Notes under the pieces: generated by a model | The model's database searches: none | Told to the model about the DNA's origin: nothing | Seen by the model: the letters and a program-made list of their open reading frames with translations, nothing else | Program-made: the position numbers and the translations under genes | In this document: positions 17,511 to 27,841 of the stretch, one piece after another | Layout: each line of letters begins with the position of its first letter | How positions within the stretch are numbered: position 1 is the first letter of the stretch | DNA from: Bacillus sp. NTK034 | GTDB lineage: Bacteria > Bacillota > Bacilli > Bacillales > Cytobacillaceae | Length of the DNA stretch: 64,000 nucleotides | Assembly: GCF_017303275.1 (NCBI RefSeq) | Contig: NZ_JAFKOJ010000005.1 | Coordinates: forward strand, 186,001 to 250,000 | Direction of reading: 5' to 3'

Positions 17511-17948
17511 CGTGCGGTCTTCCTGAACCTTTACTTCAATGTGATAAGTCGGAAGAGCTTTAATGAGATCTTTATGCAATTGTGCCTGTGAATCAATCTT
17601 TTCCTGATGAGTCATATTGCCTTTTCGGTATGCAGTCACCCACATATCCTCTCCATTTACCCAAACTGCTCCCGGGCGATACCCATTGTGAGCAGCAATC
17701 ACCCTGCGGGCCTGGTTGATATCATCCTGATTATCCAGGCGTTTGCCGTCAAAATTGATAAAGTTCGGGTTCTGCTCACCGCTCATCGTCCGGTCCAATG
17801 TGTCATTGTCCTCGGTGCGGTCTAGATCATTATTTATAAATGAAACTCCATCCTGGGTCTCATGGTCATACTCACTCTCGGTTGCCTGATTGTTGGCACA
17901 GCCAGCCAGAAATGCGAGCATCAAAATGAAAACACTAAATTTTTTCAT
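17508..17948 (-). CDS. Spore lipoprotein, YhcN/YlaJ family
   Basis: The signal peptide ends in lipobox LAGC with C17 as the lipidated residue. The mature part has an Asp/Asn-rich linker and then a conserved domain (about residues 70-140: INQARRVIAAHNGYRPGAVWVNGEDMWVTAYRK) typical of the YhcN/YlaJ family of forespore-expressed membrane lipoproteins. These support outgrowth or germination in Bacillus. AAAGGAGGTG precedes the ATG. Confidence 0.85.
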   Translation of the reverse strand: MKKFSVFILMLAFLAGCANNQATESEYDHETQDGVSFINNDLDRTEDNDTLDRTMSGEQNPNFINFDGKRLDNQDDINQARRVIAAHNGYRPGAVWVNGEDMWVTAYRKGNMTHQEKIDSQAQLHKDLIKALPTYHIEVKVQEDRT

Positions 17949-18020
17949 TACTGCACCTCCTTTTTATAGCATGTCCGCTATAAGGAGGAATGTGCAGTCC
18001 AATATTAGGCAGAGCTGGAG

Positions 18021-18178
18021 CGAGCATTTTATGGCGACCTTCTCACTGCTTTGCTTCTTTTTTTCGGCTTCCTGAGCCGCTCATGACGACCTTTTTTTGC
18101 TCTCCTCCCACTTTCGGCTACATGAGGCATTCATGCTGAAATTTTTAATTCCGCCTTCATTTTTCCGTTTTCTGGGCC
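18021..18178. repeat. Degenerate ~50-bp tandem repeat upstream of the lipoprotein gene
   Basis: The word TTTCGGCT recurs at about 18063 and 18112 with a CCG-containing relic 50 bp on. ATGGCGACC, ATGACGACC and ATGCTGAAA recur at 18031, 18083 and 18133. Units are about 50-52 bp and diverged. No open frame is supported. It occupies most of the 282-bp interval between the lipoprotein gene and the tdk terminator. Confidence 0.55.
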
Positions 18179-18180
18179 AT

Positions 18181-18210
18181 AAAAAAACTGCCCGGAACAC
18201 GCCAGGGCAG
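18181..18210 (-). terminator. tdk terminator
   Basis: CTGCCC/GGGCAG stem followed on the minus strand by TTTTTTT, about 20 bp past the tdk stop. Confidence 0.8.
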
Positions 18211-18230
18211 AGAGATCGCTTCGTATAAAA

Positions 18231-18851
18231 TTATGATAAAAACTCAGTTGTTTTTTGTTTATCCAGAACATTTGGCGATTTGGGAACTTCATGGTGATGG
18301 CGGCAGCGCGGTTCATATGCTTCAGATGCGCCGACTAAAATAACCGGGTCATCATACGAAGCTGGCTTCCCATTGATCAGGCGCTGTGTACGGCTTGCAG
18401 GTGAACCGCAAACGGCACAGACAGCTTGAAGCTTTGTAACCATTTCTGCTATCGACATGATGGCAGGCATTTGGCCAAACGGCTCTCCGCGGAAGTCCTG
18501 GTCAAGTCCGGCAGCGATGACACGATGTCCGCTGTCAGCCAGGTGCTGAATGACTTTTACAATTTCATCATCAAAAAATTGCACTTCATCAATGGCAATC
18601 AAATTAATATCAGCTGTAATGTATTTAAAAATATCGGTAGACTGGGAAATGGGTCTAGCTATGACCGAAGTTCCATTATGTGAAACGACAGCTTCATCAC
18701 TGTATCGGTTATCGATCTGCGGCTTAAATACAGCAATTTGCTGTTTGGCAAACTGAGCTCTGCGCACACGGCGAATCAGTTCTTCTGATTTGCCGGAGAA
18801 CATGCTGCCGCAAATGACTTCCACCCATCCGTGATGATTCACAACGTACAT
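18231..18851 (-). CDS. tdk: Thymidine kinase
   Basis: Type II thymidine kinase for dTMP salvage. The P-loop GSMFSGKS is at residues 15-22, the Walker B-like DEVQFF near residue 88, and a zinc site is formed by CAVC and a distal CRHH, as in the family. AAGGAGAG precedes the ATG. Position next to rpmE and rho is conserved. Confidence 0.97.
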   Translation of the reverse strand: MYVVNHHGWVEVICGSMFSGKSEELIRRVRRAQFAKQQIAVFKPQIDNRYSDEAVVSHNGTSVIARPISQSTDIFKYITADINLIAIDEVQFFDDEIVKVIQHLADSGHRVIAAGLDQDFRGEPFGQMPAIMSIAEMVTKLQAVCAVCGSPASRTQRLINGKPASYDDPVILVGASEAYEPRCRHHHEVPKSPNVLDKQKTTEFLS

Positions 18852-19011
18852 GAACGGCTCTCCTTCCTCGTTCTAACTAATAGAATGGCTTGTTATTATT
18901 ATTTTATGAAGAAAGGGTCGAGCTGTTAATCTTAATTATACTCGCGCTTTTTTCAAAGCAAAACGGTCCACTCAAAACAGTTCTTCATATCCAATAAGGG
19001 TTATTTCGCAA

Positions 19012-19046
19012 TAAAAAACAGGCAAGATAGTTAACTTGCCTGTTTT
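19012..19046 (-). terminator. rpmE terminator
   Basis: AACAGGCAAG/CTTGCCTGTT stem followed on the minus strand by TTTTTATTG. Confidence 0.85.
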
Positions 19047-19055
19047 TGTTGTTTA

Positions 19056-19265
19056 TTATTTTTGTTCTGACTTAATGCCGTATTTCTTATTGAAACGGTC
19101 AACACGTCCGCCAGCTTCAGCGAATTTTTGACGTCCAGTATAGAATGGGTGGCACTCAGAGCAAGTTTCAACGCGGATCTCTTCTTGAACAGAACCGGTT
19201 TCGAACTCGTTACCGCAAGCACATTTCACCATTGCTTTTTTATAGTTAGGATGAATTCCTGATTT
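19056..19265 (-). CDS. rpmE: 50S ribosomal protein L31 (zinc-binding type)
   Basis: The start at 19265 gives [11 protein letters not shown] as in other bacilli and follows GGAAGGAG; a longer frame is an upstream read-through. CxC (35-37 region of the longer frame) and the later CSEC make the four-cysteine zinc site of the C+ form, which serves as a zinc store replaced by YtiA-type L31 on starvation. Length is 69 residues. It sits between rho and tdk as usual. Confidence 0.97.
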   Translation of the reverse strand, partial: KSGIHPNYKKAMVKCACGNEFETGSVQEEIRVETCSECHPFYTGRQKFAEAGGRVDRFNKKYGIKSEQK

Positions 19266-19430
19266 CATTCTTTTCATCTCCTTCCGCCCTGAATCATTCG
19301 AAACAGAGTTATATATTACGGGCAATCATGAATTGCCGTAAACTTCAAAAACACACTGTCATCATTATAACAAGTCAAAGTGTTTTTTGCAATAAGCGAA
19401 TTCGGCATCCTGGATTTTCCAAATGAACTC

Positions 19431-20699
19431 TTACTGCGAGCGCTTAGCCTTCATTTCTTCAGCCAAATTGGCAAAAAACTCTTCGTTCGATTTTGTCTGT
19501 CTTAGCTTGCGAAGCAGTTTTTCGGCGAAATCCGGTGAATCAGACATGGATTTGCGGATTGCCCACAGCTTGTCCAGGTGATCTTTCTGTATAAGAAGTT
19601 CTTCTTTGCGCGTTCCGGAACGGCGGATGTCGATGGCCGGGAAGATTCTTCTTTCAGCCAAGGAGCGGTCAAGGTGCAGTTCCATATTGCCTGTCCCCTT
19701 GAATTCTTCGTAAATCACGTCATCCATGCGTGAGCCCGTGTCAACGAGTGCAGTTGCCAGAATCGTTAAGCTTCCGCCCTCTTCAATGTTTCGGGCTGCA
19801 CCGAAGAAACGCTTTGGACGGTGGAATGCAGCCGGGTCAATACCGCCGGAGAGTGTTCTTCCGCTTGGAGGAATAACCAGGTTATAAGCTCTTGCCAGTC
19901 TTGTAATGCTGTCCATCAAAATAACAACATCACGCTTGTGCTCAACGAGGCGCATAGCTCGTTCAAGAACCAGCTCGGCCACTTTAATGTGGTTTTCAGG
20001 CACTTCATCAAATGTTGAGCTGACCACATCGCCTGCAACTGAACGCTCGATGTCTGTTACCTCTTCCGGGCGCTCGTCAATCAATAGCACGATCAGTTCC
20101 GCTTCCGGGTGGTTGGTTGTAATGCTATTGGCAATTTCTTTTAAAAGCATGGTCTTACCTGCTTTAGGAGGAGCGACAATCAGACCGCGCTGCCCGAATC
20201 CAACTGGTGCAAGCAGGTCCATAATTCTTGTAGACAGCTGTCTTGTACCTGTTTCCAATTTCATATGGCGGTTTGGATATAAAGGAGTCAGACCAGGGAA
20301 GTGAACGCGCTCTTTTGCTGATTCCGGATCATCGCCATTCACGGCTTCTACTTGCAGAAGACCAAAGTAACGCTCATTTTCTTTTGGAGGACGGACCTTT
20401 CCTGAAACCTTATCTCCGTTTCTTAAGTCAAAACGGCGGATCTGGGAAGCAGAAATATAAATATCCTCAGAGCTTGGTGAATAGTTGATTGGACGAAGGA
20501 AGCCGAATCCTTCTGACTGAATGATCTCCAGGACACCTTCCATGAAAAAGTAGCCTTCCTGCTCTGCTCTTGCTTTTAGGATGGCAAAAATCAATTCTTT
20601 TTTCGATAACTTGCTGTAGTAAGAAACTTTATATTCACGGGCAAGTTCATAAAGCTCTTTCAGCTTCATATTTTCTAAACTTGAAATGTTTAAACCCAT
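19431..20699 (-). CDS. rho: Transcription termination factor Rho
   Basis: The hexameric RNA helicase ends untranslated transcripts and limits antisense transcription. The N-terminal helical part and cold-shock-like RNA-binding domain (about 50-120, EGFGFLRP) precede the ATPase with Walker A APPKAGKT (176-183) and the Q/R loops ([11 protein letters not shown]). Length 422 matches Bacillus Rho, without the large insert seen in actinobacteria. The ATG at 20699 is preceded by a GTGT-rich, weak site; an in-frame ATG at residue 11 is an alternative. Confidence 0.97.
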   Translation of the reverse strand: MGLNISSLENMKLKELYELAREYKVSYYSKLSKKELIFAILKARAEQEGYFFMEGVLEIIQSEGFGFLRPINYSPSSEDIYISASQIRRFDLRNGDKVSGKVRPPKENERYFGLLQVEAVNGDDPESAKERVHFPGLTPLYPNRHMKLETGTRQLSTRIMDLLAPVGFGQRGLIVAPPKAGKTMLLKEIANSITTNHPEAELIVLLIDERPEEVTDIERSVAGDVVSSTFDEVPENHIKVAELVLERAMRLVEHKRDVVILMDSITRLARAYNLVIPPSGRTLSGGIDPAAFHRPKRFFGAARNIEEGGSLTILATALVDTGSRMDDVIYEEFKGTGNMELHLDRSLAERRIFPAIDIRRSGTRKEELLIQKDHLDKLWAIRKSMSDSPDFAEKLLRKLRQTKSNEEFFANLAEEMKAKRSQ

Positions 20700-20905
20700 T
20701 TTTACACCACACTTTTGAAATTTTCAATCATTTCCTTCATATGCAGCTGTATAAATATTGAACGGTATATGAAAGGAAAGGGAAAGATACTTTGAGGCAC
20801 TGAAAATAGCTGAAGAATCTATCATTATGTTCTTAATTAAAGGTTTCGAGGAATGGAACGGTTTATTGTCCGTTTTTCAGTTGATATTAGAGGTATCCTC
20901 TTCTT

Positions 20906-20955
20906 CGAAAAGCGCAAGCGCCCTGCCCGACCCTCGAGGGGTTAGACGCTGGAGC
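20906..20955. repeat. Dispersed repeat R1, copy B (short)
   Basis: GAAAAGCGCAAGCGCC is followed directly by CTGCCCGACCCTCGAGGGGTTAGACGC split over two words and then GGAGC. It is a compact form with no insert and a lost GGAGCTAGACAG end. Confidence 0.7.
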
Positions 20956-21043
20956 CATTTAAAAAACAATCTCTATTTTACCCCTTAATATGAAAATTAA
21001 TCAATAACTAAATTTGATATGGAAAATATAGAAGGAAGGAAAT

Positions 21044-21084
21044 GAAAATGAGCAGGCTGGCACAGATGGCCAGCTCTCATTTTC
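21044..21084. terminator. glpX terminator
   Basis: Long stem GAAAATGAG-CAGGCTGGC with GCCAG-CTCTCATTTTC around a short loop, 20 bp past the glpX stop. Confidence 0.75.
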
Positions 21085-21103
21085 TATCTATCTTTTATGG
21101 AAA

Positions 21104-22066
21104 TTATTTAATAACAAGATTTGGCTTTTTCTTTAAACTATGGCGTCCCTCGACAAAGCGGACCGTACCTGATTTGGCACGCATGACAAGCGAATGGGTC
21201 GAACCATATGAGCCTTTAAACTGTACGCCTTTCAGAAGCTCTCCGTCTGTTACGCCTGTGGCAGCAAAAATGGCATCATCGCCTTTTACCAGGTCTTCCA
21301 TAAGAAGGACTTTATTAATATCGAGGCCCATCTTCAAGCAGCGCTCAGCCTCTGCGTCATTTTGCGGAAGAAGTTTTCCTTGAATCTCTCCGCCAAGGCA
21401 CTTAAGGGCTACAGCTGCCAATACGCCTTCTGGTGCTCCGCCTGATCCGAACAGGATATCTACACCTGTCTCATCAAAAGCTGTATTAATGGCTCCAGCT
21501 ACGTCCCCGTCATTAATTAACTTAATTCGGGCACCTGCTTCGCGAAGCTGGCTGATGATGTGCTCATGGCGCTCACGGTTAAGCACTGTAGCCACGACAT
21601 CCTGGATATCTTTGTTTTTTGCTCTTGCGACCGCTTTCAAATTATCCAAAACAGAAGCGTTAATATCAATTTGTCCAACTGCTTCAGGACCGACTGCAAT
21701 TTTGTCCATGTACATATCCGGAGCATGCAGAAGATTTCCGTGGTCAGCTACCGCAAGAACAGCTAAGGCATTCCAGCCGCCGGATGCAACGATGTTAGTG
21801 CCTTCAAGCGGATCAACAGCAACATCTACACGCGGGCCATAGCCTGTTCCAAGCTTTTCCCCGATATAAAGCATTGGCGCTTCATCCATTTCGCCTTCCC
21901 CGATAACGACTGTTCCCTTCATTGGCACCGTATCGAATACATCTCTCATTGCAGAAGTAGCGGCATCATCCGCTTCATCTTTTAATCCGCGGCCCATCCA
22001 GCGTGCTGATGCTAAAGCGGCACCTTCCGTTACGCGAACTAATTCCATTGACAAACTTCTTTCCAT
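21104..22066 (-). CDS. glpX: Fructose-1,6-bisphosphatase class II (GlpX)
   Basis: GlpX hydrolyses fructose-1,6-bisphosphate in gluconeogenesis. DPLEGTNI (metal and phosphate site), [11 protein letters not shown] and [13 protein letters not shown] are diagnostic. The ATG at 22066 behind GGGGAGGAAGAATCG gives the normal 320 residues starting [10 protein letters not shown]; the frame extends further upstream without support. It follows murA on the same strand, as in B. subtilis. Confidence 0.96.
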   Translation of the reverse strand: MERSLSMELVRVTEGAALASARWMGRGLKDEADDAATSAMRDVFDTVPMKGTVVIGEGEMDEAPMLYIGEKLGTGYGPRVDVAVDPLEGTNIVASGGWNALAVLAVADHGNLLHAPDMYMDKIAVGPEAVGQIDINASVLDNLKAVARAKNKDIQDVVATVLNRERHEHIISQLREAGARIKLINDGDVAGAINTAFDETGVDILFGSGGAPEGVLAAVALKCLGGEIQGKLLPQNDAEAERCLKMGLDINKVLLMEDLVKGDDAIFAATGVTDGELLKGVQFKGSYGSTHSLVMRAKSGTVRFVEGRHSLKKKPNLVIK

Positions 22067-22236
22067 CGATTCTTCCTCCCCGGATTCTAAGGCTGGCAGC
22101 ATGGCGAATGCGGACCGGGTCTTTACCGCCGGCACCGCAAAAGCCATCCTTAATTTATATTTGTCTGCTGATGTCACTTAAGCTTTGGCCCAAGCAATCA
22201 TCAGTCAGCTGTCAATATCTCAAGATGTTTCTCTAT

Positions 22237-23523
22237 TTATGCGTTCTTCATTTGTTCCATTTCTTCTTTGCTCATTTCTTCGCGCCAGATTGTGGCACCA
22301 AGTCCATTCAGCTTTTCAACAAGATGGCTATAGCCTCTGTCGATATGCTCTAAGCCTGTGACTTCAGTAACTCCCTCAGCCATCAAACCGGCAATTACCA
22401 GTGCTGCGCCTGCGCGCAAATCGCTCGCCTTAACTTTAGCGCCCTGAAGCTGGATTGGCCCATTGATGATCGCCGAGCGTCCTTCAACTTTAATGTTGGC
22501 ATTCATTCTGCGCAGCTCATCAATATGCTTGAAACGGGCACTATAAATGGTATCCGTAACCATGCTTGTCCCTTCTGCACCAGTTAACAGAGAAGTCAGC
22601 GGCTGCTGAAGATCTGTAGGGAAGCCAGGATAAACAAGCGTTTTAATATCCACTGCTTTCATTTTCTCAGCTGGCCCGACAAATACCTGGTCGTCGTTCG
22701 TTTCAACCTGAACGCCCATTTCGCGAAGCTTTGCTATTAGGGACTCAAGGTGATGGGGGATTACATTGTCAATCAGCACACCTTCTCCGGCCGCTGCACC
22801 AACGATCATATAGGTTCCCGCTTCAATCCGGTCTGGGATAATCGTATGCTGGCAGCCATGCAGCTGATCTACGCCATCGATGCGGATCACATCTGTGCCG
22901 GCACCCTTGATTTTCGCACCCATATTGGTTAAAAGCGTAGCAACATCAATGATTTCAGGCTCTTTTGCAGCATTTTCGATAATCGTTCTGCCTTTTGCCC
23001 TGACTGCGGCAAGCATGATATTGATGGTTGCTCCAACGCTGACAACATCGAGATAAATACGGGCTCCGCGAAGCTCATCGGCACGAAGGTAAATGGCTCC
23101 CTGCTCATTGGTCACACGCGCGCCAAGAGCTTCAAAACCTTTAATATGCTGGTCAATCGGCCTTGGCCCCAGATGGCATCCGCCAGGAAGTCCAATAACC
23201 GCTTTTTTGAATCGGCCGAGCATCGCTCCCATTAAATAATAGGAAGCGCGTAATTTTTTCACTTTTCCGTTCGGCAAAGGCATGGAAATCATGGAAGAGG
23301 GATCTACTGTCATATCATTTCCGGAGAATTCAACAGTGCCCCCTATTTCTTCAAGCAAATCTTTTAGAATTTGTACATCCGAAATATCCGGCAAACCTTC
23401 AATTGTCACAGGCGATTCCGCTAAAATGGTAGCTGGAATCAATGCTACTGCACTATTCTTCGCTCCGCTGATCCGGACTGTTCCTTTTAATGGATATCCG
23501 CCTGCAATCATTAGCTTTTCCAT
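22237..23523 (-). CDS. murAB: UDP-N-acetylglucosamine 1-carboxyvinyltransferase (second-copy MurA/MurZ type)
   Basis: The enzyme moves enolpyruvate from PEP to UDP-GlcNAc, first step of peptidoglycan synthesis. KNS at 22-24 and the fosfomycin-target cysteine C116 in [11 protein letters not shown] are present, so it should be fosfomycin-sensitive. Length 428 is standard. The place between tal and glpX is that of B. subtilis murAB (murZ), so a murAA copy is expected elsewhere in the genome. Confidence 0.96.
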   Translation of the reverse strand: MEKLMIAGGYPLKGTVRISGAKNSAVALIPATILAESPVTIEGLPDISDVQILKDLLEEIGGTVEFSGNDMTVDPSSMISMPLPNGKVKKLRASYYLMGAMLGRFKKAVIGLPGGCHLGPRPIDQHIKGFEALGARVTNEQGAIYLRADELRGARIYLDVVSVGATINIMLAAVRAKGRTIIENAAKEPEIIDVATLLTNMGAKIKGAGTDVIRIDGVDQLHGCQHTIIPDRIEAGTYMIVGAAAGEGVLIDNVIPHHLESLIAKLREMGVQVETNDDQVFVGPAEKMKAVDIKTLVYPGFPTDLQQPLTSLLTGAEGTSMVTDTIYSARFKHIDELRRMNANIKVEGRSAIINGPIQLQGAKVKASDLRAGAALVIAGLMAEGVTEVTGLEHIDRGYSHLVEKLNGLGATIWREEMSKEEMEQMKNA

Positions 23524-24052
23524 TTGTAACTCCCTTCTAAGCCGTTGTTAAACACACATGCTGACATTTGACTTCAATATTTAAAAAATTGATAGCCCTT
23601 ACACCAAAAGCTACACACTACTTTTCTAACCAATTCCGCCAGAAAATAGCCCCAGATTCTATAAGAAACCAAATAGGCTTGTCTATTTTTAATATCGGAA
23701 AAATAGTCTTTGGGAAAATATGCACTTACATATTATCATGTATCTGCATTTTGCAACATTGCAAGATGAATAAGGAACAATTTTCCATGTGTTTTTTACA
23801 GATTCCGACATTATCTTTATCCTATAGTTTACACGAAAAATCAAATCTCATGTATTGTATTCAAAAAAAGTTAAAATTAAGAAAGAAGCACTAAAAGCCG
23901 GGGTACAAGTGAAGGGGCTGGCTTTGCTCAAGAAAAACGCAAGCGCCTTGCCCACCCCCGACACCTCGAGGGGGCAGGCACTTGCGCTAGACAGCTCTCA
24001 AAGTACAAATAAACAAAGCCAGTTTCCTAGAGTTATTTTTCCGAAGAAAGCC
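23524..24052. other. 529-bp interval between murA and tal
   Basis: It contains the murA promoter region, an AT-rich stretch and the R1 copy C at 23927-24013. No supported gene. Confidence 0.6.
23927..24013. repeat. Dispersed repeat R1, copy C (compact, nearly intact)
   Basis: This copy holds the core in order: AAGAAAAACGCAAGCGCC, TTGCCCACCCCCGACA, CCTCGAGGGGGCAGGC, then GCTAGACAG, with no insert. Inverted flanks CTGGCTTTG (23918-23926) and CAAAGCCAG (24014-24022) enclose it, so the element appears to sit in the loop of a hairpin downstream of tal. Confidence 0.75.
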
Positions 24053-24697
24053 TTATCCTCTTGAGTTCCAGTCTGCCAGGAATGCTTCGATTCCCTTATC
24101 TGTAAGAGGATGGTTGAATAATTGCTGGATGACTTTATAAGGAACTGTCGAGATATGGGCTCCTCTTAATGCTGCATCCGTCACATGCTGAGGATGTCTG
24201 ATGGAAGCGGCAATGATTTCTGTATCAATGTCATGAATTGCAAAGATTTCTGCGATTGTGGAAATGAGATCCAGACCGTTATGGCCAATATCGTCCAAAC
24301 GTCCAAGGAATGGAGAAACGTAAGTAGCACCTGCTCTTGCAGCAAGCAGCGCCTGGTTTGCACTGAAGATTAAAGTTACATTTGTTTTAATGCCTTCTTT
24401 TGAAAAAGCACTTACTGCTTTTAGACCATCGGGGGTCATTGGGACTTTTATTGTGATGTTAGGTGCAATCGCTGCAAGCTCTCTTCCTTCTTTAATCATG
24501 CCTTCTGCATCAAGGGCGATAACCTCTGCACTTACTGAGCCTGGCACCAGGTCCGTGATTTCACGCAGACGGTCAGGGAAGGACACATTCTTTTCCTTTG
24601 CCACCAATGATGGATTGGTTGTTACTCCTGCTACTACCCCAAGGGCATATGCCTCTTTAATTTCGTCCATGTTTGCTGTATCGATGAAAAACTTCAT
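24053..24697 (-). CDS. tal: Transaldolase (TalC/YwjH type)
   Basis: Class I aldolase-fold transaldolase of the pentose phosphate pathway. The Schiff-base lysine is K84 in ITIKVPMT; N-terminal [10 protein letters not shown] and TTNPSL motifs are characteristic of the short (about 214 residue) subfamily that also includes fructose-6-phosphate aldolases. Context next to fbaA and glpX and the B. subtilis orthologue favour transaldolase activity. Confidence 0.94.
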   Translation of the reverse strand: MKFFIDTANMDEIKEAYALGVVAGVTTNPSLVAKEKNVSFPDRLREITDLVPGSVSAEVIALDAEGMIKEGRELAAIAPNITIKVPMTPDGLKAVSAFSKEGIKTNVTLIFSANQALLAARAGATYVSPFLGRLDDIGHNGLDLISTIAEIFAIHDIDTEIIAASIRHPQHVTDAALRGAHISTVPYKVIQQLFNHPLTDKGIEAFLADWNSRG

Positions 24698-24844
24698 AAT
24701 AATCCCACCTTGTTTAATATTTTGATAATTAATGCTGCGGATATCTATGTATTATTAAATAAAGTTGTGATTCTGTAAAGCCTTACATTTGGATGCAGAA
24801 ATTCCGCCAGCAGGCACTCAGCGAACTGCCGGATAAAATACAGG

Positions 24845-24874
24845 GAAACCGCCCCTAAATCCAGAAGCGGTTTC
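24845..24874 (-). terminator. fbaA terminator
   Basis: GAAACCGC/GCGGTTTC stem, 18 bp past the fbaA stop; the minus-strand tail is only weakly T-rich. Confidence 0.55.
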
Positions 24875-24891
24875 TTATGCAATGATATTAA

Positions 24892-25749
24892 TTATGCTTT
24901 GTTTGAAGAACCGAACTCGCGCATTTTGCCAATTACAGTTTCTTTAATCGCTTCGCGTGCCGGTCCTAAGTATTTGCGTGGATCGTATACTTCTGTATCT
25001 GCTGCTAATACTTCGCGAACGCGTTTTGCAGAAGCAATTTGGTTTTCAGTGTTTACATTGATTTTTGCGGTTCCTAAAGAGATGGACTTTTGGATATCCT
25101 TTGTTGGAATTCCAGTTCCGCCATGAAGAACTAAAGGAACACCTGTAAGGCTTCCGATCTCTTCCATTTCAGCAAAGCCAAGGTTTGGCTCACCTTTGTA
25201 TGGGCCATGAACAGAACCAAGTGCCGGAGCAAGGCAGTCGATGCCTGTGCGTTTTACCAGTTCTTCACATTCTTTAGCATCAGCATAAATAACGCCATCA
25301 GCTACAACATCGTCTTCCTGTCCGCCGACAGTTCCTAACTCTGCTTCAACTGAAACGCCTTTTGAATGTGCATATTCAACTACTTTAGAAGTAGTCTCAA
25401 CGTTTTGTTCGAATGGATCATGAGAAGCATCGATCATAACAGATGTGAAGCCTGCATCGATCGCTTCTTTACATTTATCAAAACTTGAACCGTGATCTAA
25501 GTGGATAGCCACTGGAACGGTAATTTTGTAATCTTCCAGCAGTCCTTCAACCATCTTTACAACCGTTTTGAAACCGCCCATGTAGCGTGCAGCACCTTCG
25601 GAAACACCAAGGATAACCGGTGACTTTTCTTCTTCTGCCGCCTGCAGGATAGCTTGAGTGAACTCAAGGTTGTTTAAGTTAAATTGACCTACTGCATAGC
25701 CTTCTGATTTTGCTTTATTCAGCATTTCAGTCATAGAAACTAAAGGCAT
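24892..25749 (-). CDS. fbaA: Fructose-bisphosphate aldolase class II
   Basis: Zinc-dependent aldolase of glycolysis and gluconeogenesis. IHLDHGSS holds the catalytic D85 and zinc ligand H86; later GSVHGPYKG and LHGGTGIP complete the site. Length 285 is normal. AGGAGGAAG precedes the ATG. It lies between spo0F and tal as in B. subtilis. The 250-bp upstream interval holds its promoter and the spo0F terminator. Confidence 0.98.
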   Translation of the reverse strand: MPLVSMTEMLNKAKSEGYAVGQFNLNNLEFTQAILQAAEEEKSPVILGVSEGAARYMGGFKTVVKMVEGLLEDYKITVPVAIHLDHGSSFDKCKEAIDAGFTSVMIDASHDPFEQNVETTSKVVEYAHSKGVSVEAELGTVGGQEDDVVADGVIYADAKECEELVKRTGIDCLAPALGSVHGPYKGEPNLGFAEMEEIGSLTGVPLVLHGGTGIPTKDIQKSISLGTAKINVNTENQIASAKRVREVLAADTEVYDPRKYLGPAREAIKETVIGKMREFGSSNKA

Positions 25750-25951
25750 TTTTCTTCCTCCTTATTGATAATCGTTTAAGTTCATCAGACTAAATACTGT
25801 TAAAGTTTTCCCCTTAACACTATCGAATATGTACCCTTAAAATAGTCCGCTAAACAGATACGATCCTTTGGAATTCATCTGTTATCATACCAAAAAGGAC
25901 TTAGAAAAGCCATTATTCCAGAGCGTTTTTGTTAATTGTCATAAAGCAAAC

Positions 25952-25970
25952 GCTATCATTTTTATAGCGA
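25952..25970 (-). terminator. Probable spo0F terminator
   Basis: CGCTAT/ATAGCG stem followed on the minus strand by TTTGCTTT, 34 bp past the spo0F stop. The same bases also resemble a weak cre. Confidence 0.45.
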
Positions 25971-26003
25971 TGGAATTTCAGCTTAAAAACGGATAATTTT
26001 GGA

Positions 26004-26378
26004 TTATTTCGAGTTAGGCACAGGTAGATATTTCTTTACCGCTGCCCTGATGTCATCAATATCGAATGGCTTCGCAAAGTGAGTAAGAGCTCCAAGATCC
26101 TTGGCCTCCTGAATCATATCGAGCTCGCCATATGCAGTCATGATAATGACGCGGATATCTTTATCCACCACTCTCATTCTTTTTAAGATTTCAATCCCGT
26201 CCATTCCCGGTATTTTCATGTCGAGAAGAACAAGATCAGGCGAATGCTTGGAAACAATGTCGAGAGCCTGGACTCCATTGGCAGCCTGGTATGTTTCGTA
26301 CCCTTCTTTCTGTAGTACCTCATTAAGCAAAATACGGATTCCGAACTGATCATCTACAATTAAAATTTTCCCTTTCAT
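26004..26378 (-). CDS. spo0F: Sporulation phosphorelay response regulator Spo0F
   Basis: Single-domain receiver that takes phosphate from sporulation kinases and passes it to Spo0B. Starting at 26378 behind AGAGGTGG, it is 124 residues. The acidic pocket is D9 and D10, the phosphorylated aspartate D53 ([11 protein letters not shown]), the switch threonine in IMTAYGELD and the lysine in HFAKPFD. The sequence is close to B. subtilis Spo0F along its whole length. A longer in-frame 5' extension is not supported. Confidence 0.98.
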   Translation of the reverse strand: MKGKILIVDDQFGIRILLNEVLQKEGYETYQAANGVQALDIVSKHSPDLVLLDMKIPGMDGIEILKRMRVVDKDIRVIIMTAYGELDMIQEAKDLGALTHFAKPFDIDDIRAAVKKYLPVPNSK

Positions 26379-26474
26379 CAAGCCACCTCTTCCTGTCGTA
26401 TTAAAAGCACTTAGGTTTAAAACCATACTGAATTATGACTGCAGGTCACTTAACTATACATTCTCCTACAGCTA

Positions 26475-26501
26475 ATTTCTCTGTGAAACATGATTATTCC
26501 T
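26475..26501 (-). promoter_or_regulatory. Candidate sigma-H promoter of spo0F
   Basis: On the minus strand AGGAATA and GAGAAAT are 13 bp apart, close to the sigma-H pattern (AGGAWWW and GAAT) known upstream of spo0F in B. subtilis. The -10 match is imperfect. Confidence 0.4.
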
Positions 26502-26597
26502 GCTGGTTTTTGCAATTTCAAATGTGAATATTTTACCTTTTCCTCCCTTTTCACTATAATAGAACCGCTAAGTGCAGTGAGCGAAGGAGTGAAATAA

Positions 26598-27119
26598 TTG
26601 CTTAAGATGTTTTCTACCCAGCTGACAGGGCTGTTTAAAAGACTTCAGGAAAAAGAGGAGTTTTCCATCGAGGACAGCGCACGCCTATTGGCTCAGGCTG
26701 CCGCCGGTGATGGAAAAATATATATTTACGGTACTAAAGAAATGGCTGCCATTGGTTATGAAGCCGTTCATAGCCAGGAACCGCTTAGAGATGCAGCGAT
26801 TTTGGAAAGTGATGCGAAAGTCGCAGAAACAGACAGAGTGATCATCTTCTCAAGACATTCAGATGACGAAGACGCTGCTGCTCTGGCAAAATCTTTGTCT
26901 GAAAAAGGAATTCCCTTTGTGGCTGTGAGCACAGTTAAGGCGGAAAACAATGTTAACATCTCTGATTTAGCCGATGTCCATATTGATTTGAAGCTTGCTA
27001 AAGGGCTTCTTCCTGATGAAGAAGGCAACCGCTTCGGCTATCCGGCATCCATGGCTGCTTTATTTGTTTATTATGGAATAAAGTTTACGATTGAAGAGAT
27101 TTTGGCGGAGTATGAATAA
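26598..27119 (+). CDS. ywjG: DUF2529 protein YwjG
   Basis: A conserved protein divergent from spo0F, as in B. subtilis. TTG at 26598 follows GAAGGAGTG. The fold resembles an SIS (sugar isomerase) domain: KIYIYGTKEM near residue 42, RVIIFSRHSDD near 85 and VAVSTV near 113. No function is established. Length 173 is standard. Confidence 0.88.
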   Translation: MLKMFSTQLTGLFKRLQEKEEFSIEDSARLLAQAAAGDGKIYIYGTKEMAAIGYEAVHSQEPLRDAAILESDAKVAETDRVIIFSRHSDDEDAAALAKSLSEKGIPFVAVSTVKAENNVNISDLADVHIDLKLAKGLLPDEEGNRFGYPASMAALFVYYGIKFTIEEILAEYE

Positions 27120-27133
27120 TAGATGAGCAGAAT

Positions 27134-27155
27134 CAGCCCCCAATTTCGGGGGCTG
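27134..27155. terminator. Terminator between convergent ywjG and the hexonate island
   Basis: CAGCCCCC/GGGGGCTG stem with a 6-nt loop and a plus-strand T tract (ATTTTTCT). Confidence 0.8.
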
Positions 27156-27158
27156 CTG

Positions 27159-27785
27159 TCATTTTTCTAGTTTGTTCCTTATTGCTGAGCTGGCTTCTTT
27201 TGGTGCTTGATTACTTGTAATGGCACTTCCAACAATGACAACATCAGCAATACTATCCTTCAATTCCCCAATTGTTTTTTCTGAAATCCCGCCTGCAATA
27301 GCGACTTCGATATCATTTAACCCTTTAACAAGTCTGAATAAAGCGGGATCCGCTATAGAACCCTCTTTCTGCATATCCTTTCCTATATGGAGACAAAATA
27401 AGTCCGCTCCCAAATCATATAGGCTCTTAACTCTTTTGGCGTCCTTAATTCCCAGCAAATCAATCATAATTCTTTTATTAGCATCATTTGCAATCTCTAA
27501 TGCCTGTTTGATCGTGCTGTTATGTGAAAAGCCCATCACAGTCATAACGTCCGCCCCTGCTTTAAAGGCCTGTTCTGCCTCATGTTTTCCTGCGTCACAA
27601 GTTTTCATATCCGCCACAATTGTTTTTTCTGGATAAGCAGCCTTCATTTCCCGAACTATCTTCATACCATATTCTTTAATAACGCCCGTCCCAATCTCAA
27701 TCCAATCGATATTGTCACAAGTTTCATCTGCGATACGGAAACAATCATGTTCGGTTAAGCGGTCAAGTGCTAGCTGAATTTTCAC
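27159..27785 (-). CDS. hxlA: 3-hexulose-6-phosphate synthase-like protein (OMPDC superfamily)
   Basis: GTG at 27785 behind AAGAAGGAG gives 208 residues. LALD at the start, the metal/catalytic D-x-K-x-x-D motif in VADMKTCDAG, and AIAGGIS near the C-terminus mark the HPS/3-keto-L-gulonate-6-phosphate decarboxylase group. ADMKT agrees better with HPS (formaldehyde plus ribulose-5-phosphate to hexulose-6-phosphate) than with UlaD decarboxylases (ADAKI). A PHI-like partner lies at 35361. Last gene of the island, separated from uxuB by a terminator hairpin. The physiological direction is uncertain. Confidence 0.75.
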   Translation of the reverse strand: MKIQLALDRLTEHDCFRIADETCDNIDWIEIGTGVIKEYGMKIVREMKAAYPEKTIVADMKTCDAGKHEAEQAFKAGADVMTVMGFSHNSTIKQALEIANDANKRIMIDLLGIKDAKRVKSLYDLGADLFCLHIGKDMQKEGSIADPALFRLVKGLNDIEVAIAGGISEKTIGELKDSIADVVIVGSAITSNQAPKEASSAIRNKLEK

Positions 27786-27841
27786 TTCTATTCTCCTTCT
27801 TTTAGAATTGTATTTTATAAGGAAGCAGCCTGAAACAAAAA

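Larger units (their letters stand above)
20700..21103. other. 404-bp interval between rho and glpX
   Basis: It holds the rho leader, a short R1 repeat remnant (20906-20955) and the glpX terminator (21044-21084). No gene was seen. Confidence 0.6.

Noticed and set aside
27159..27785. Calling the OMPDC-type gene ulaD/sgbH (3-keto-L-gulonate-6-phosphate decarboxylase)
   Set aside because: The ADMKT motif and the presence of a PHI-like gene fit HPS better, and no UlaE/UlaF-type epimerases are present; kept only as an alternative.
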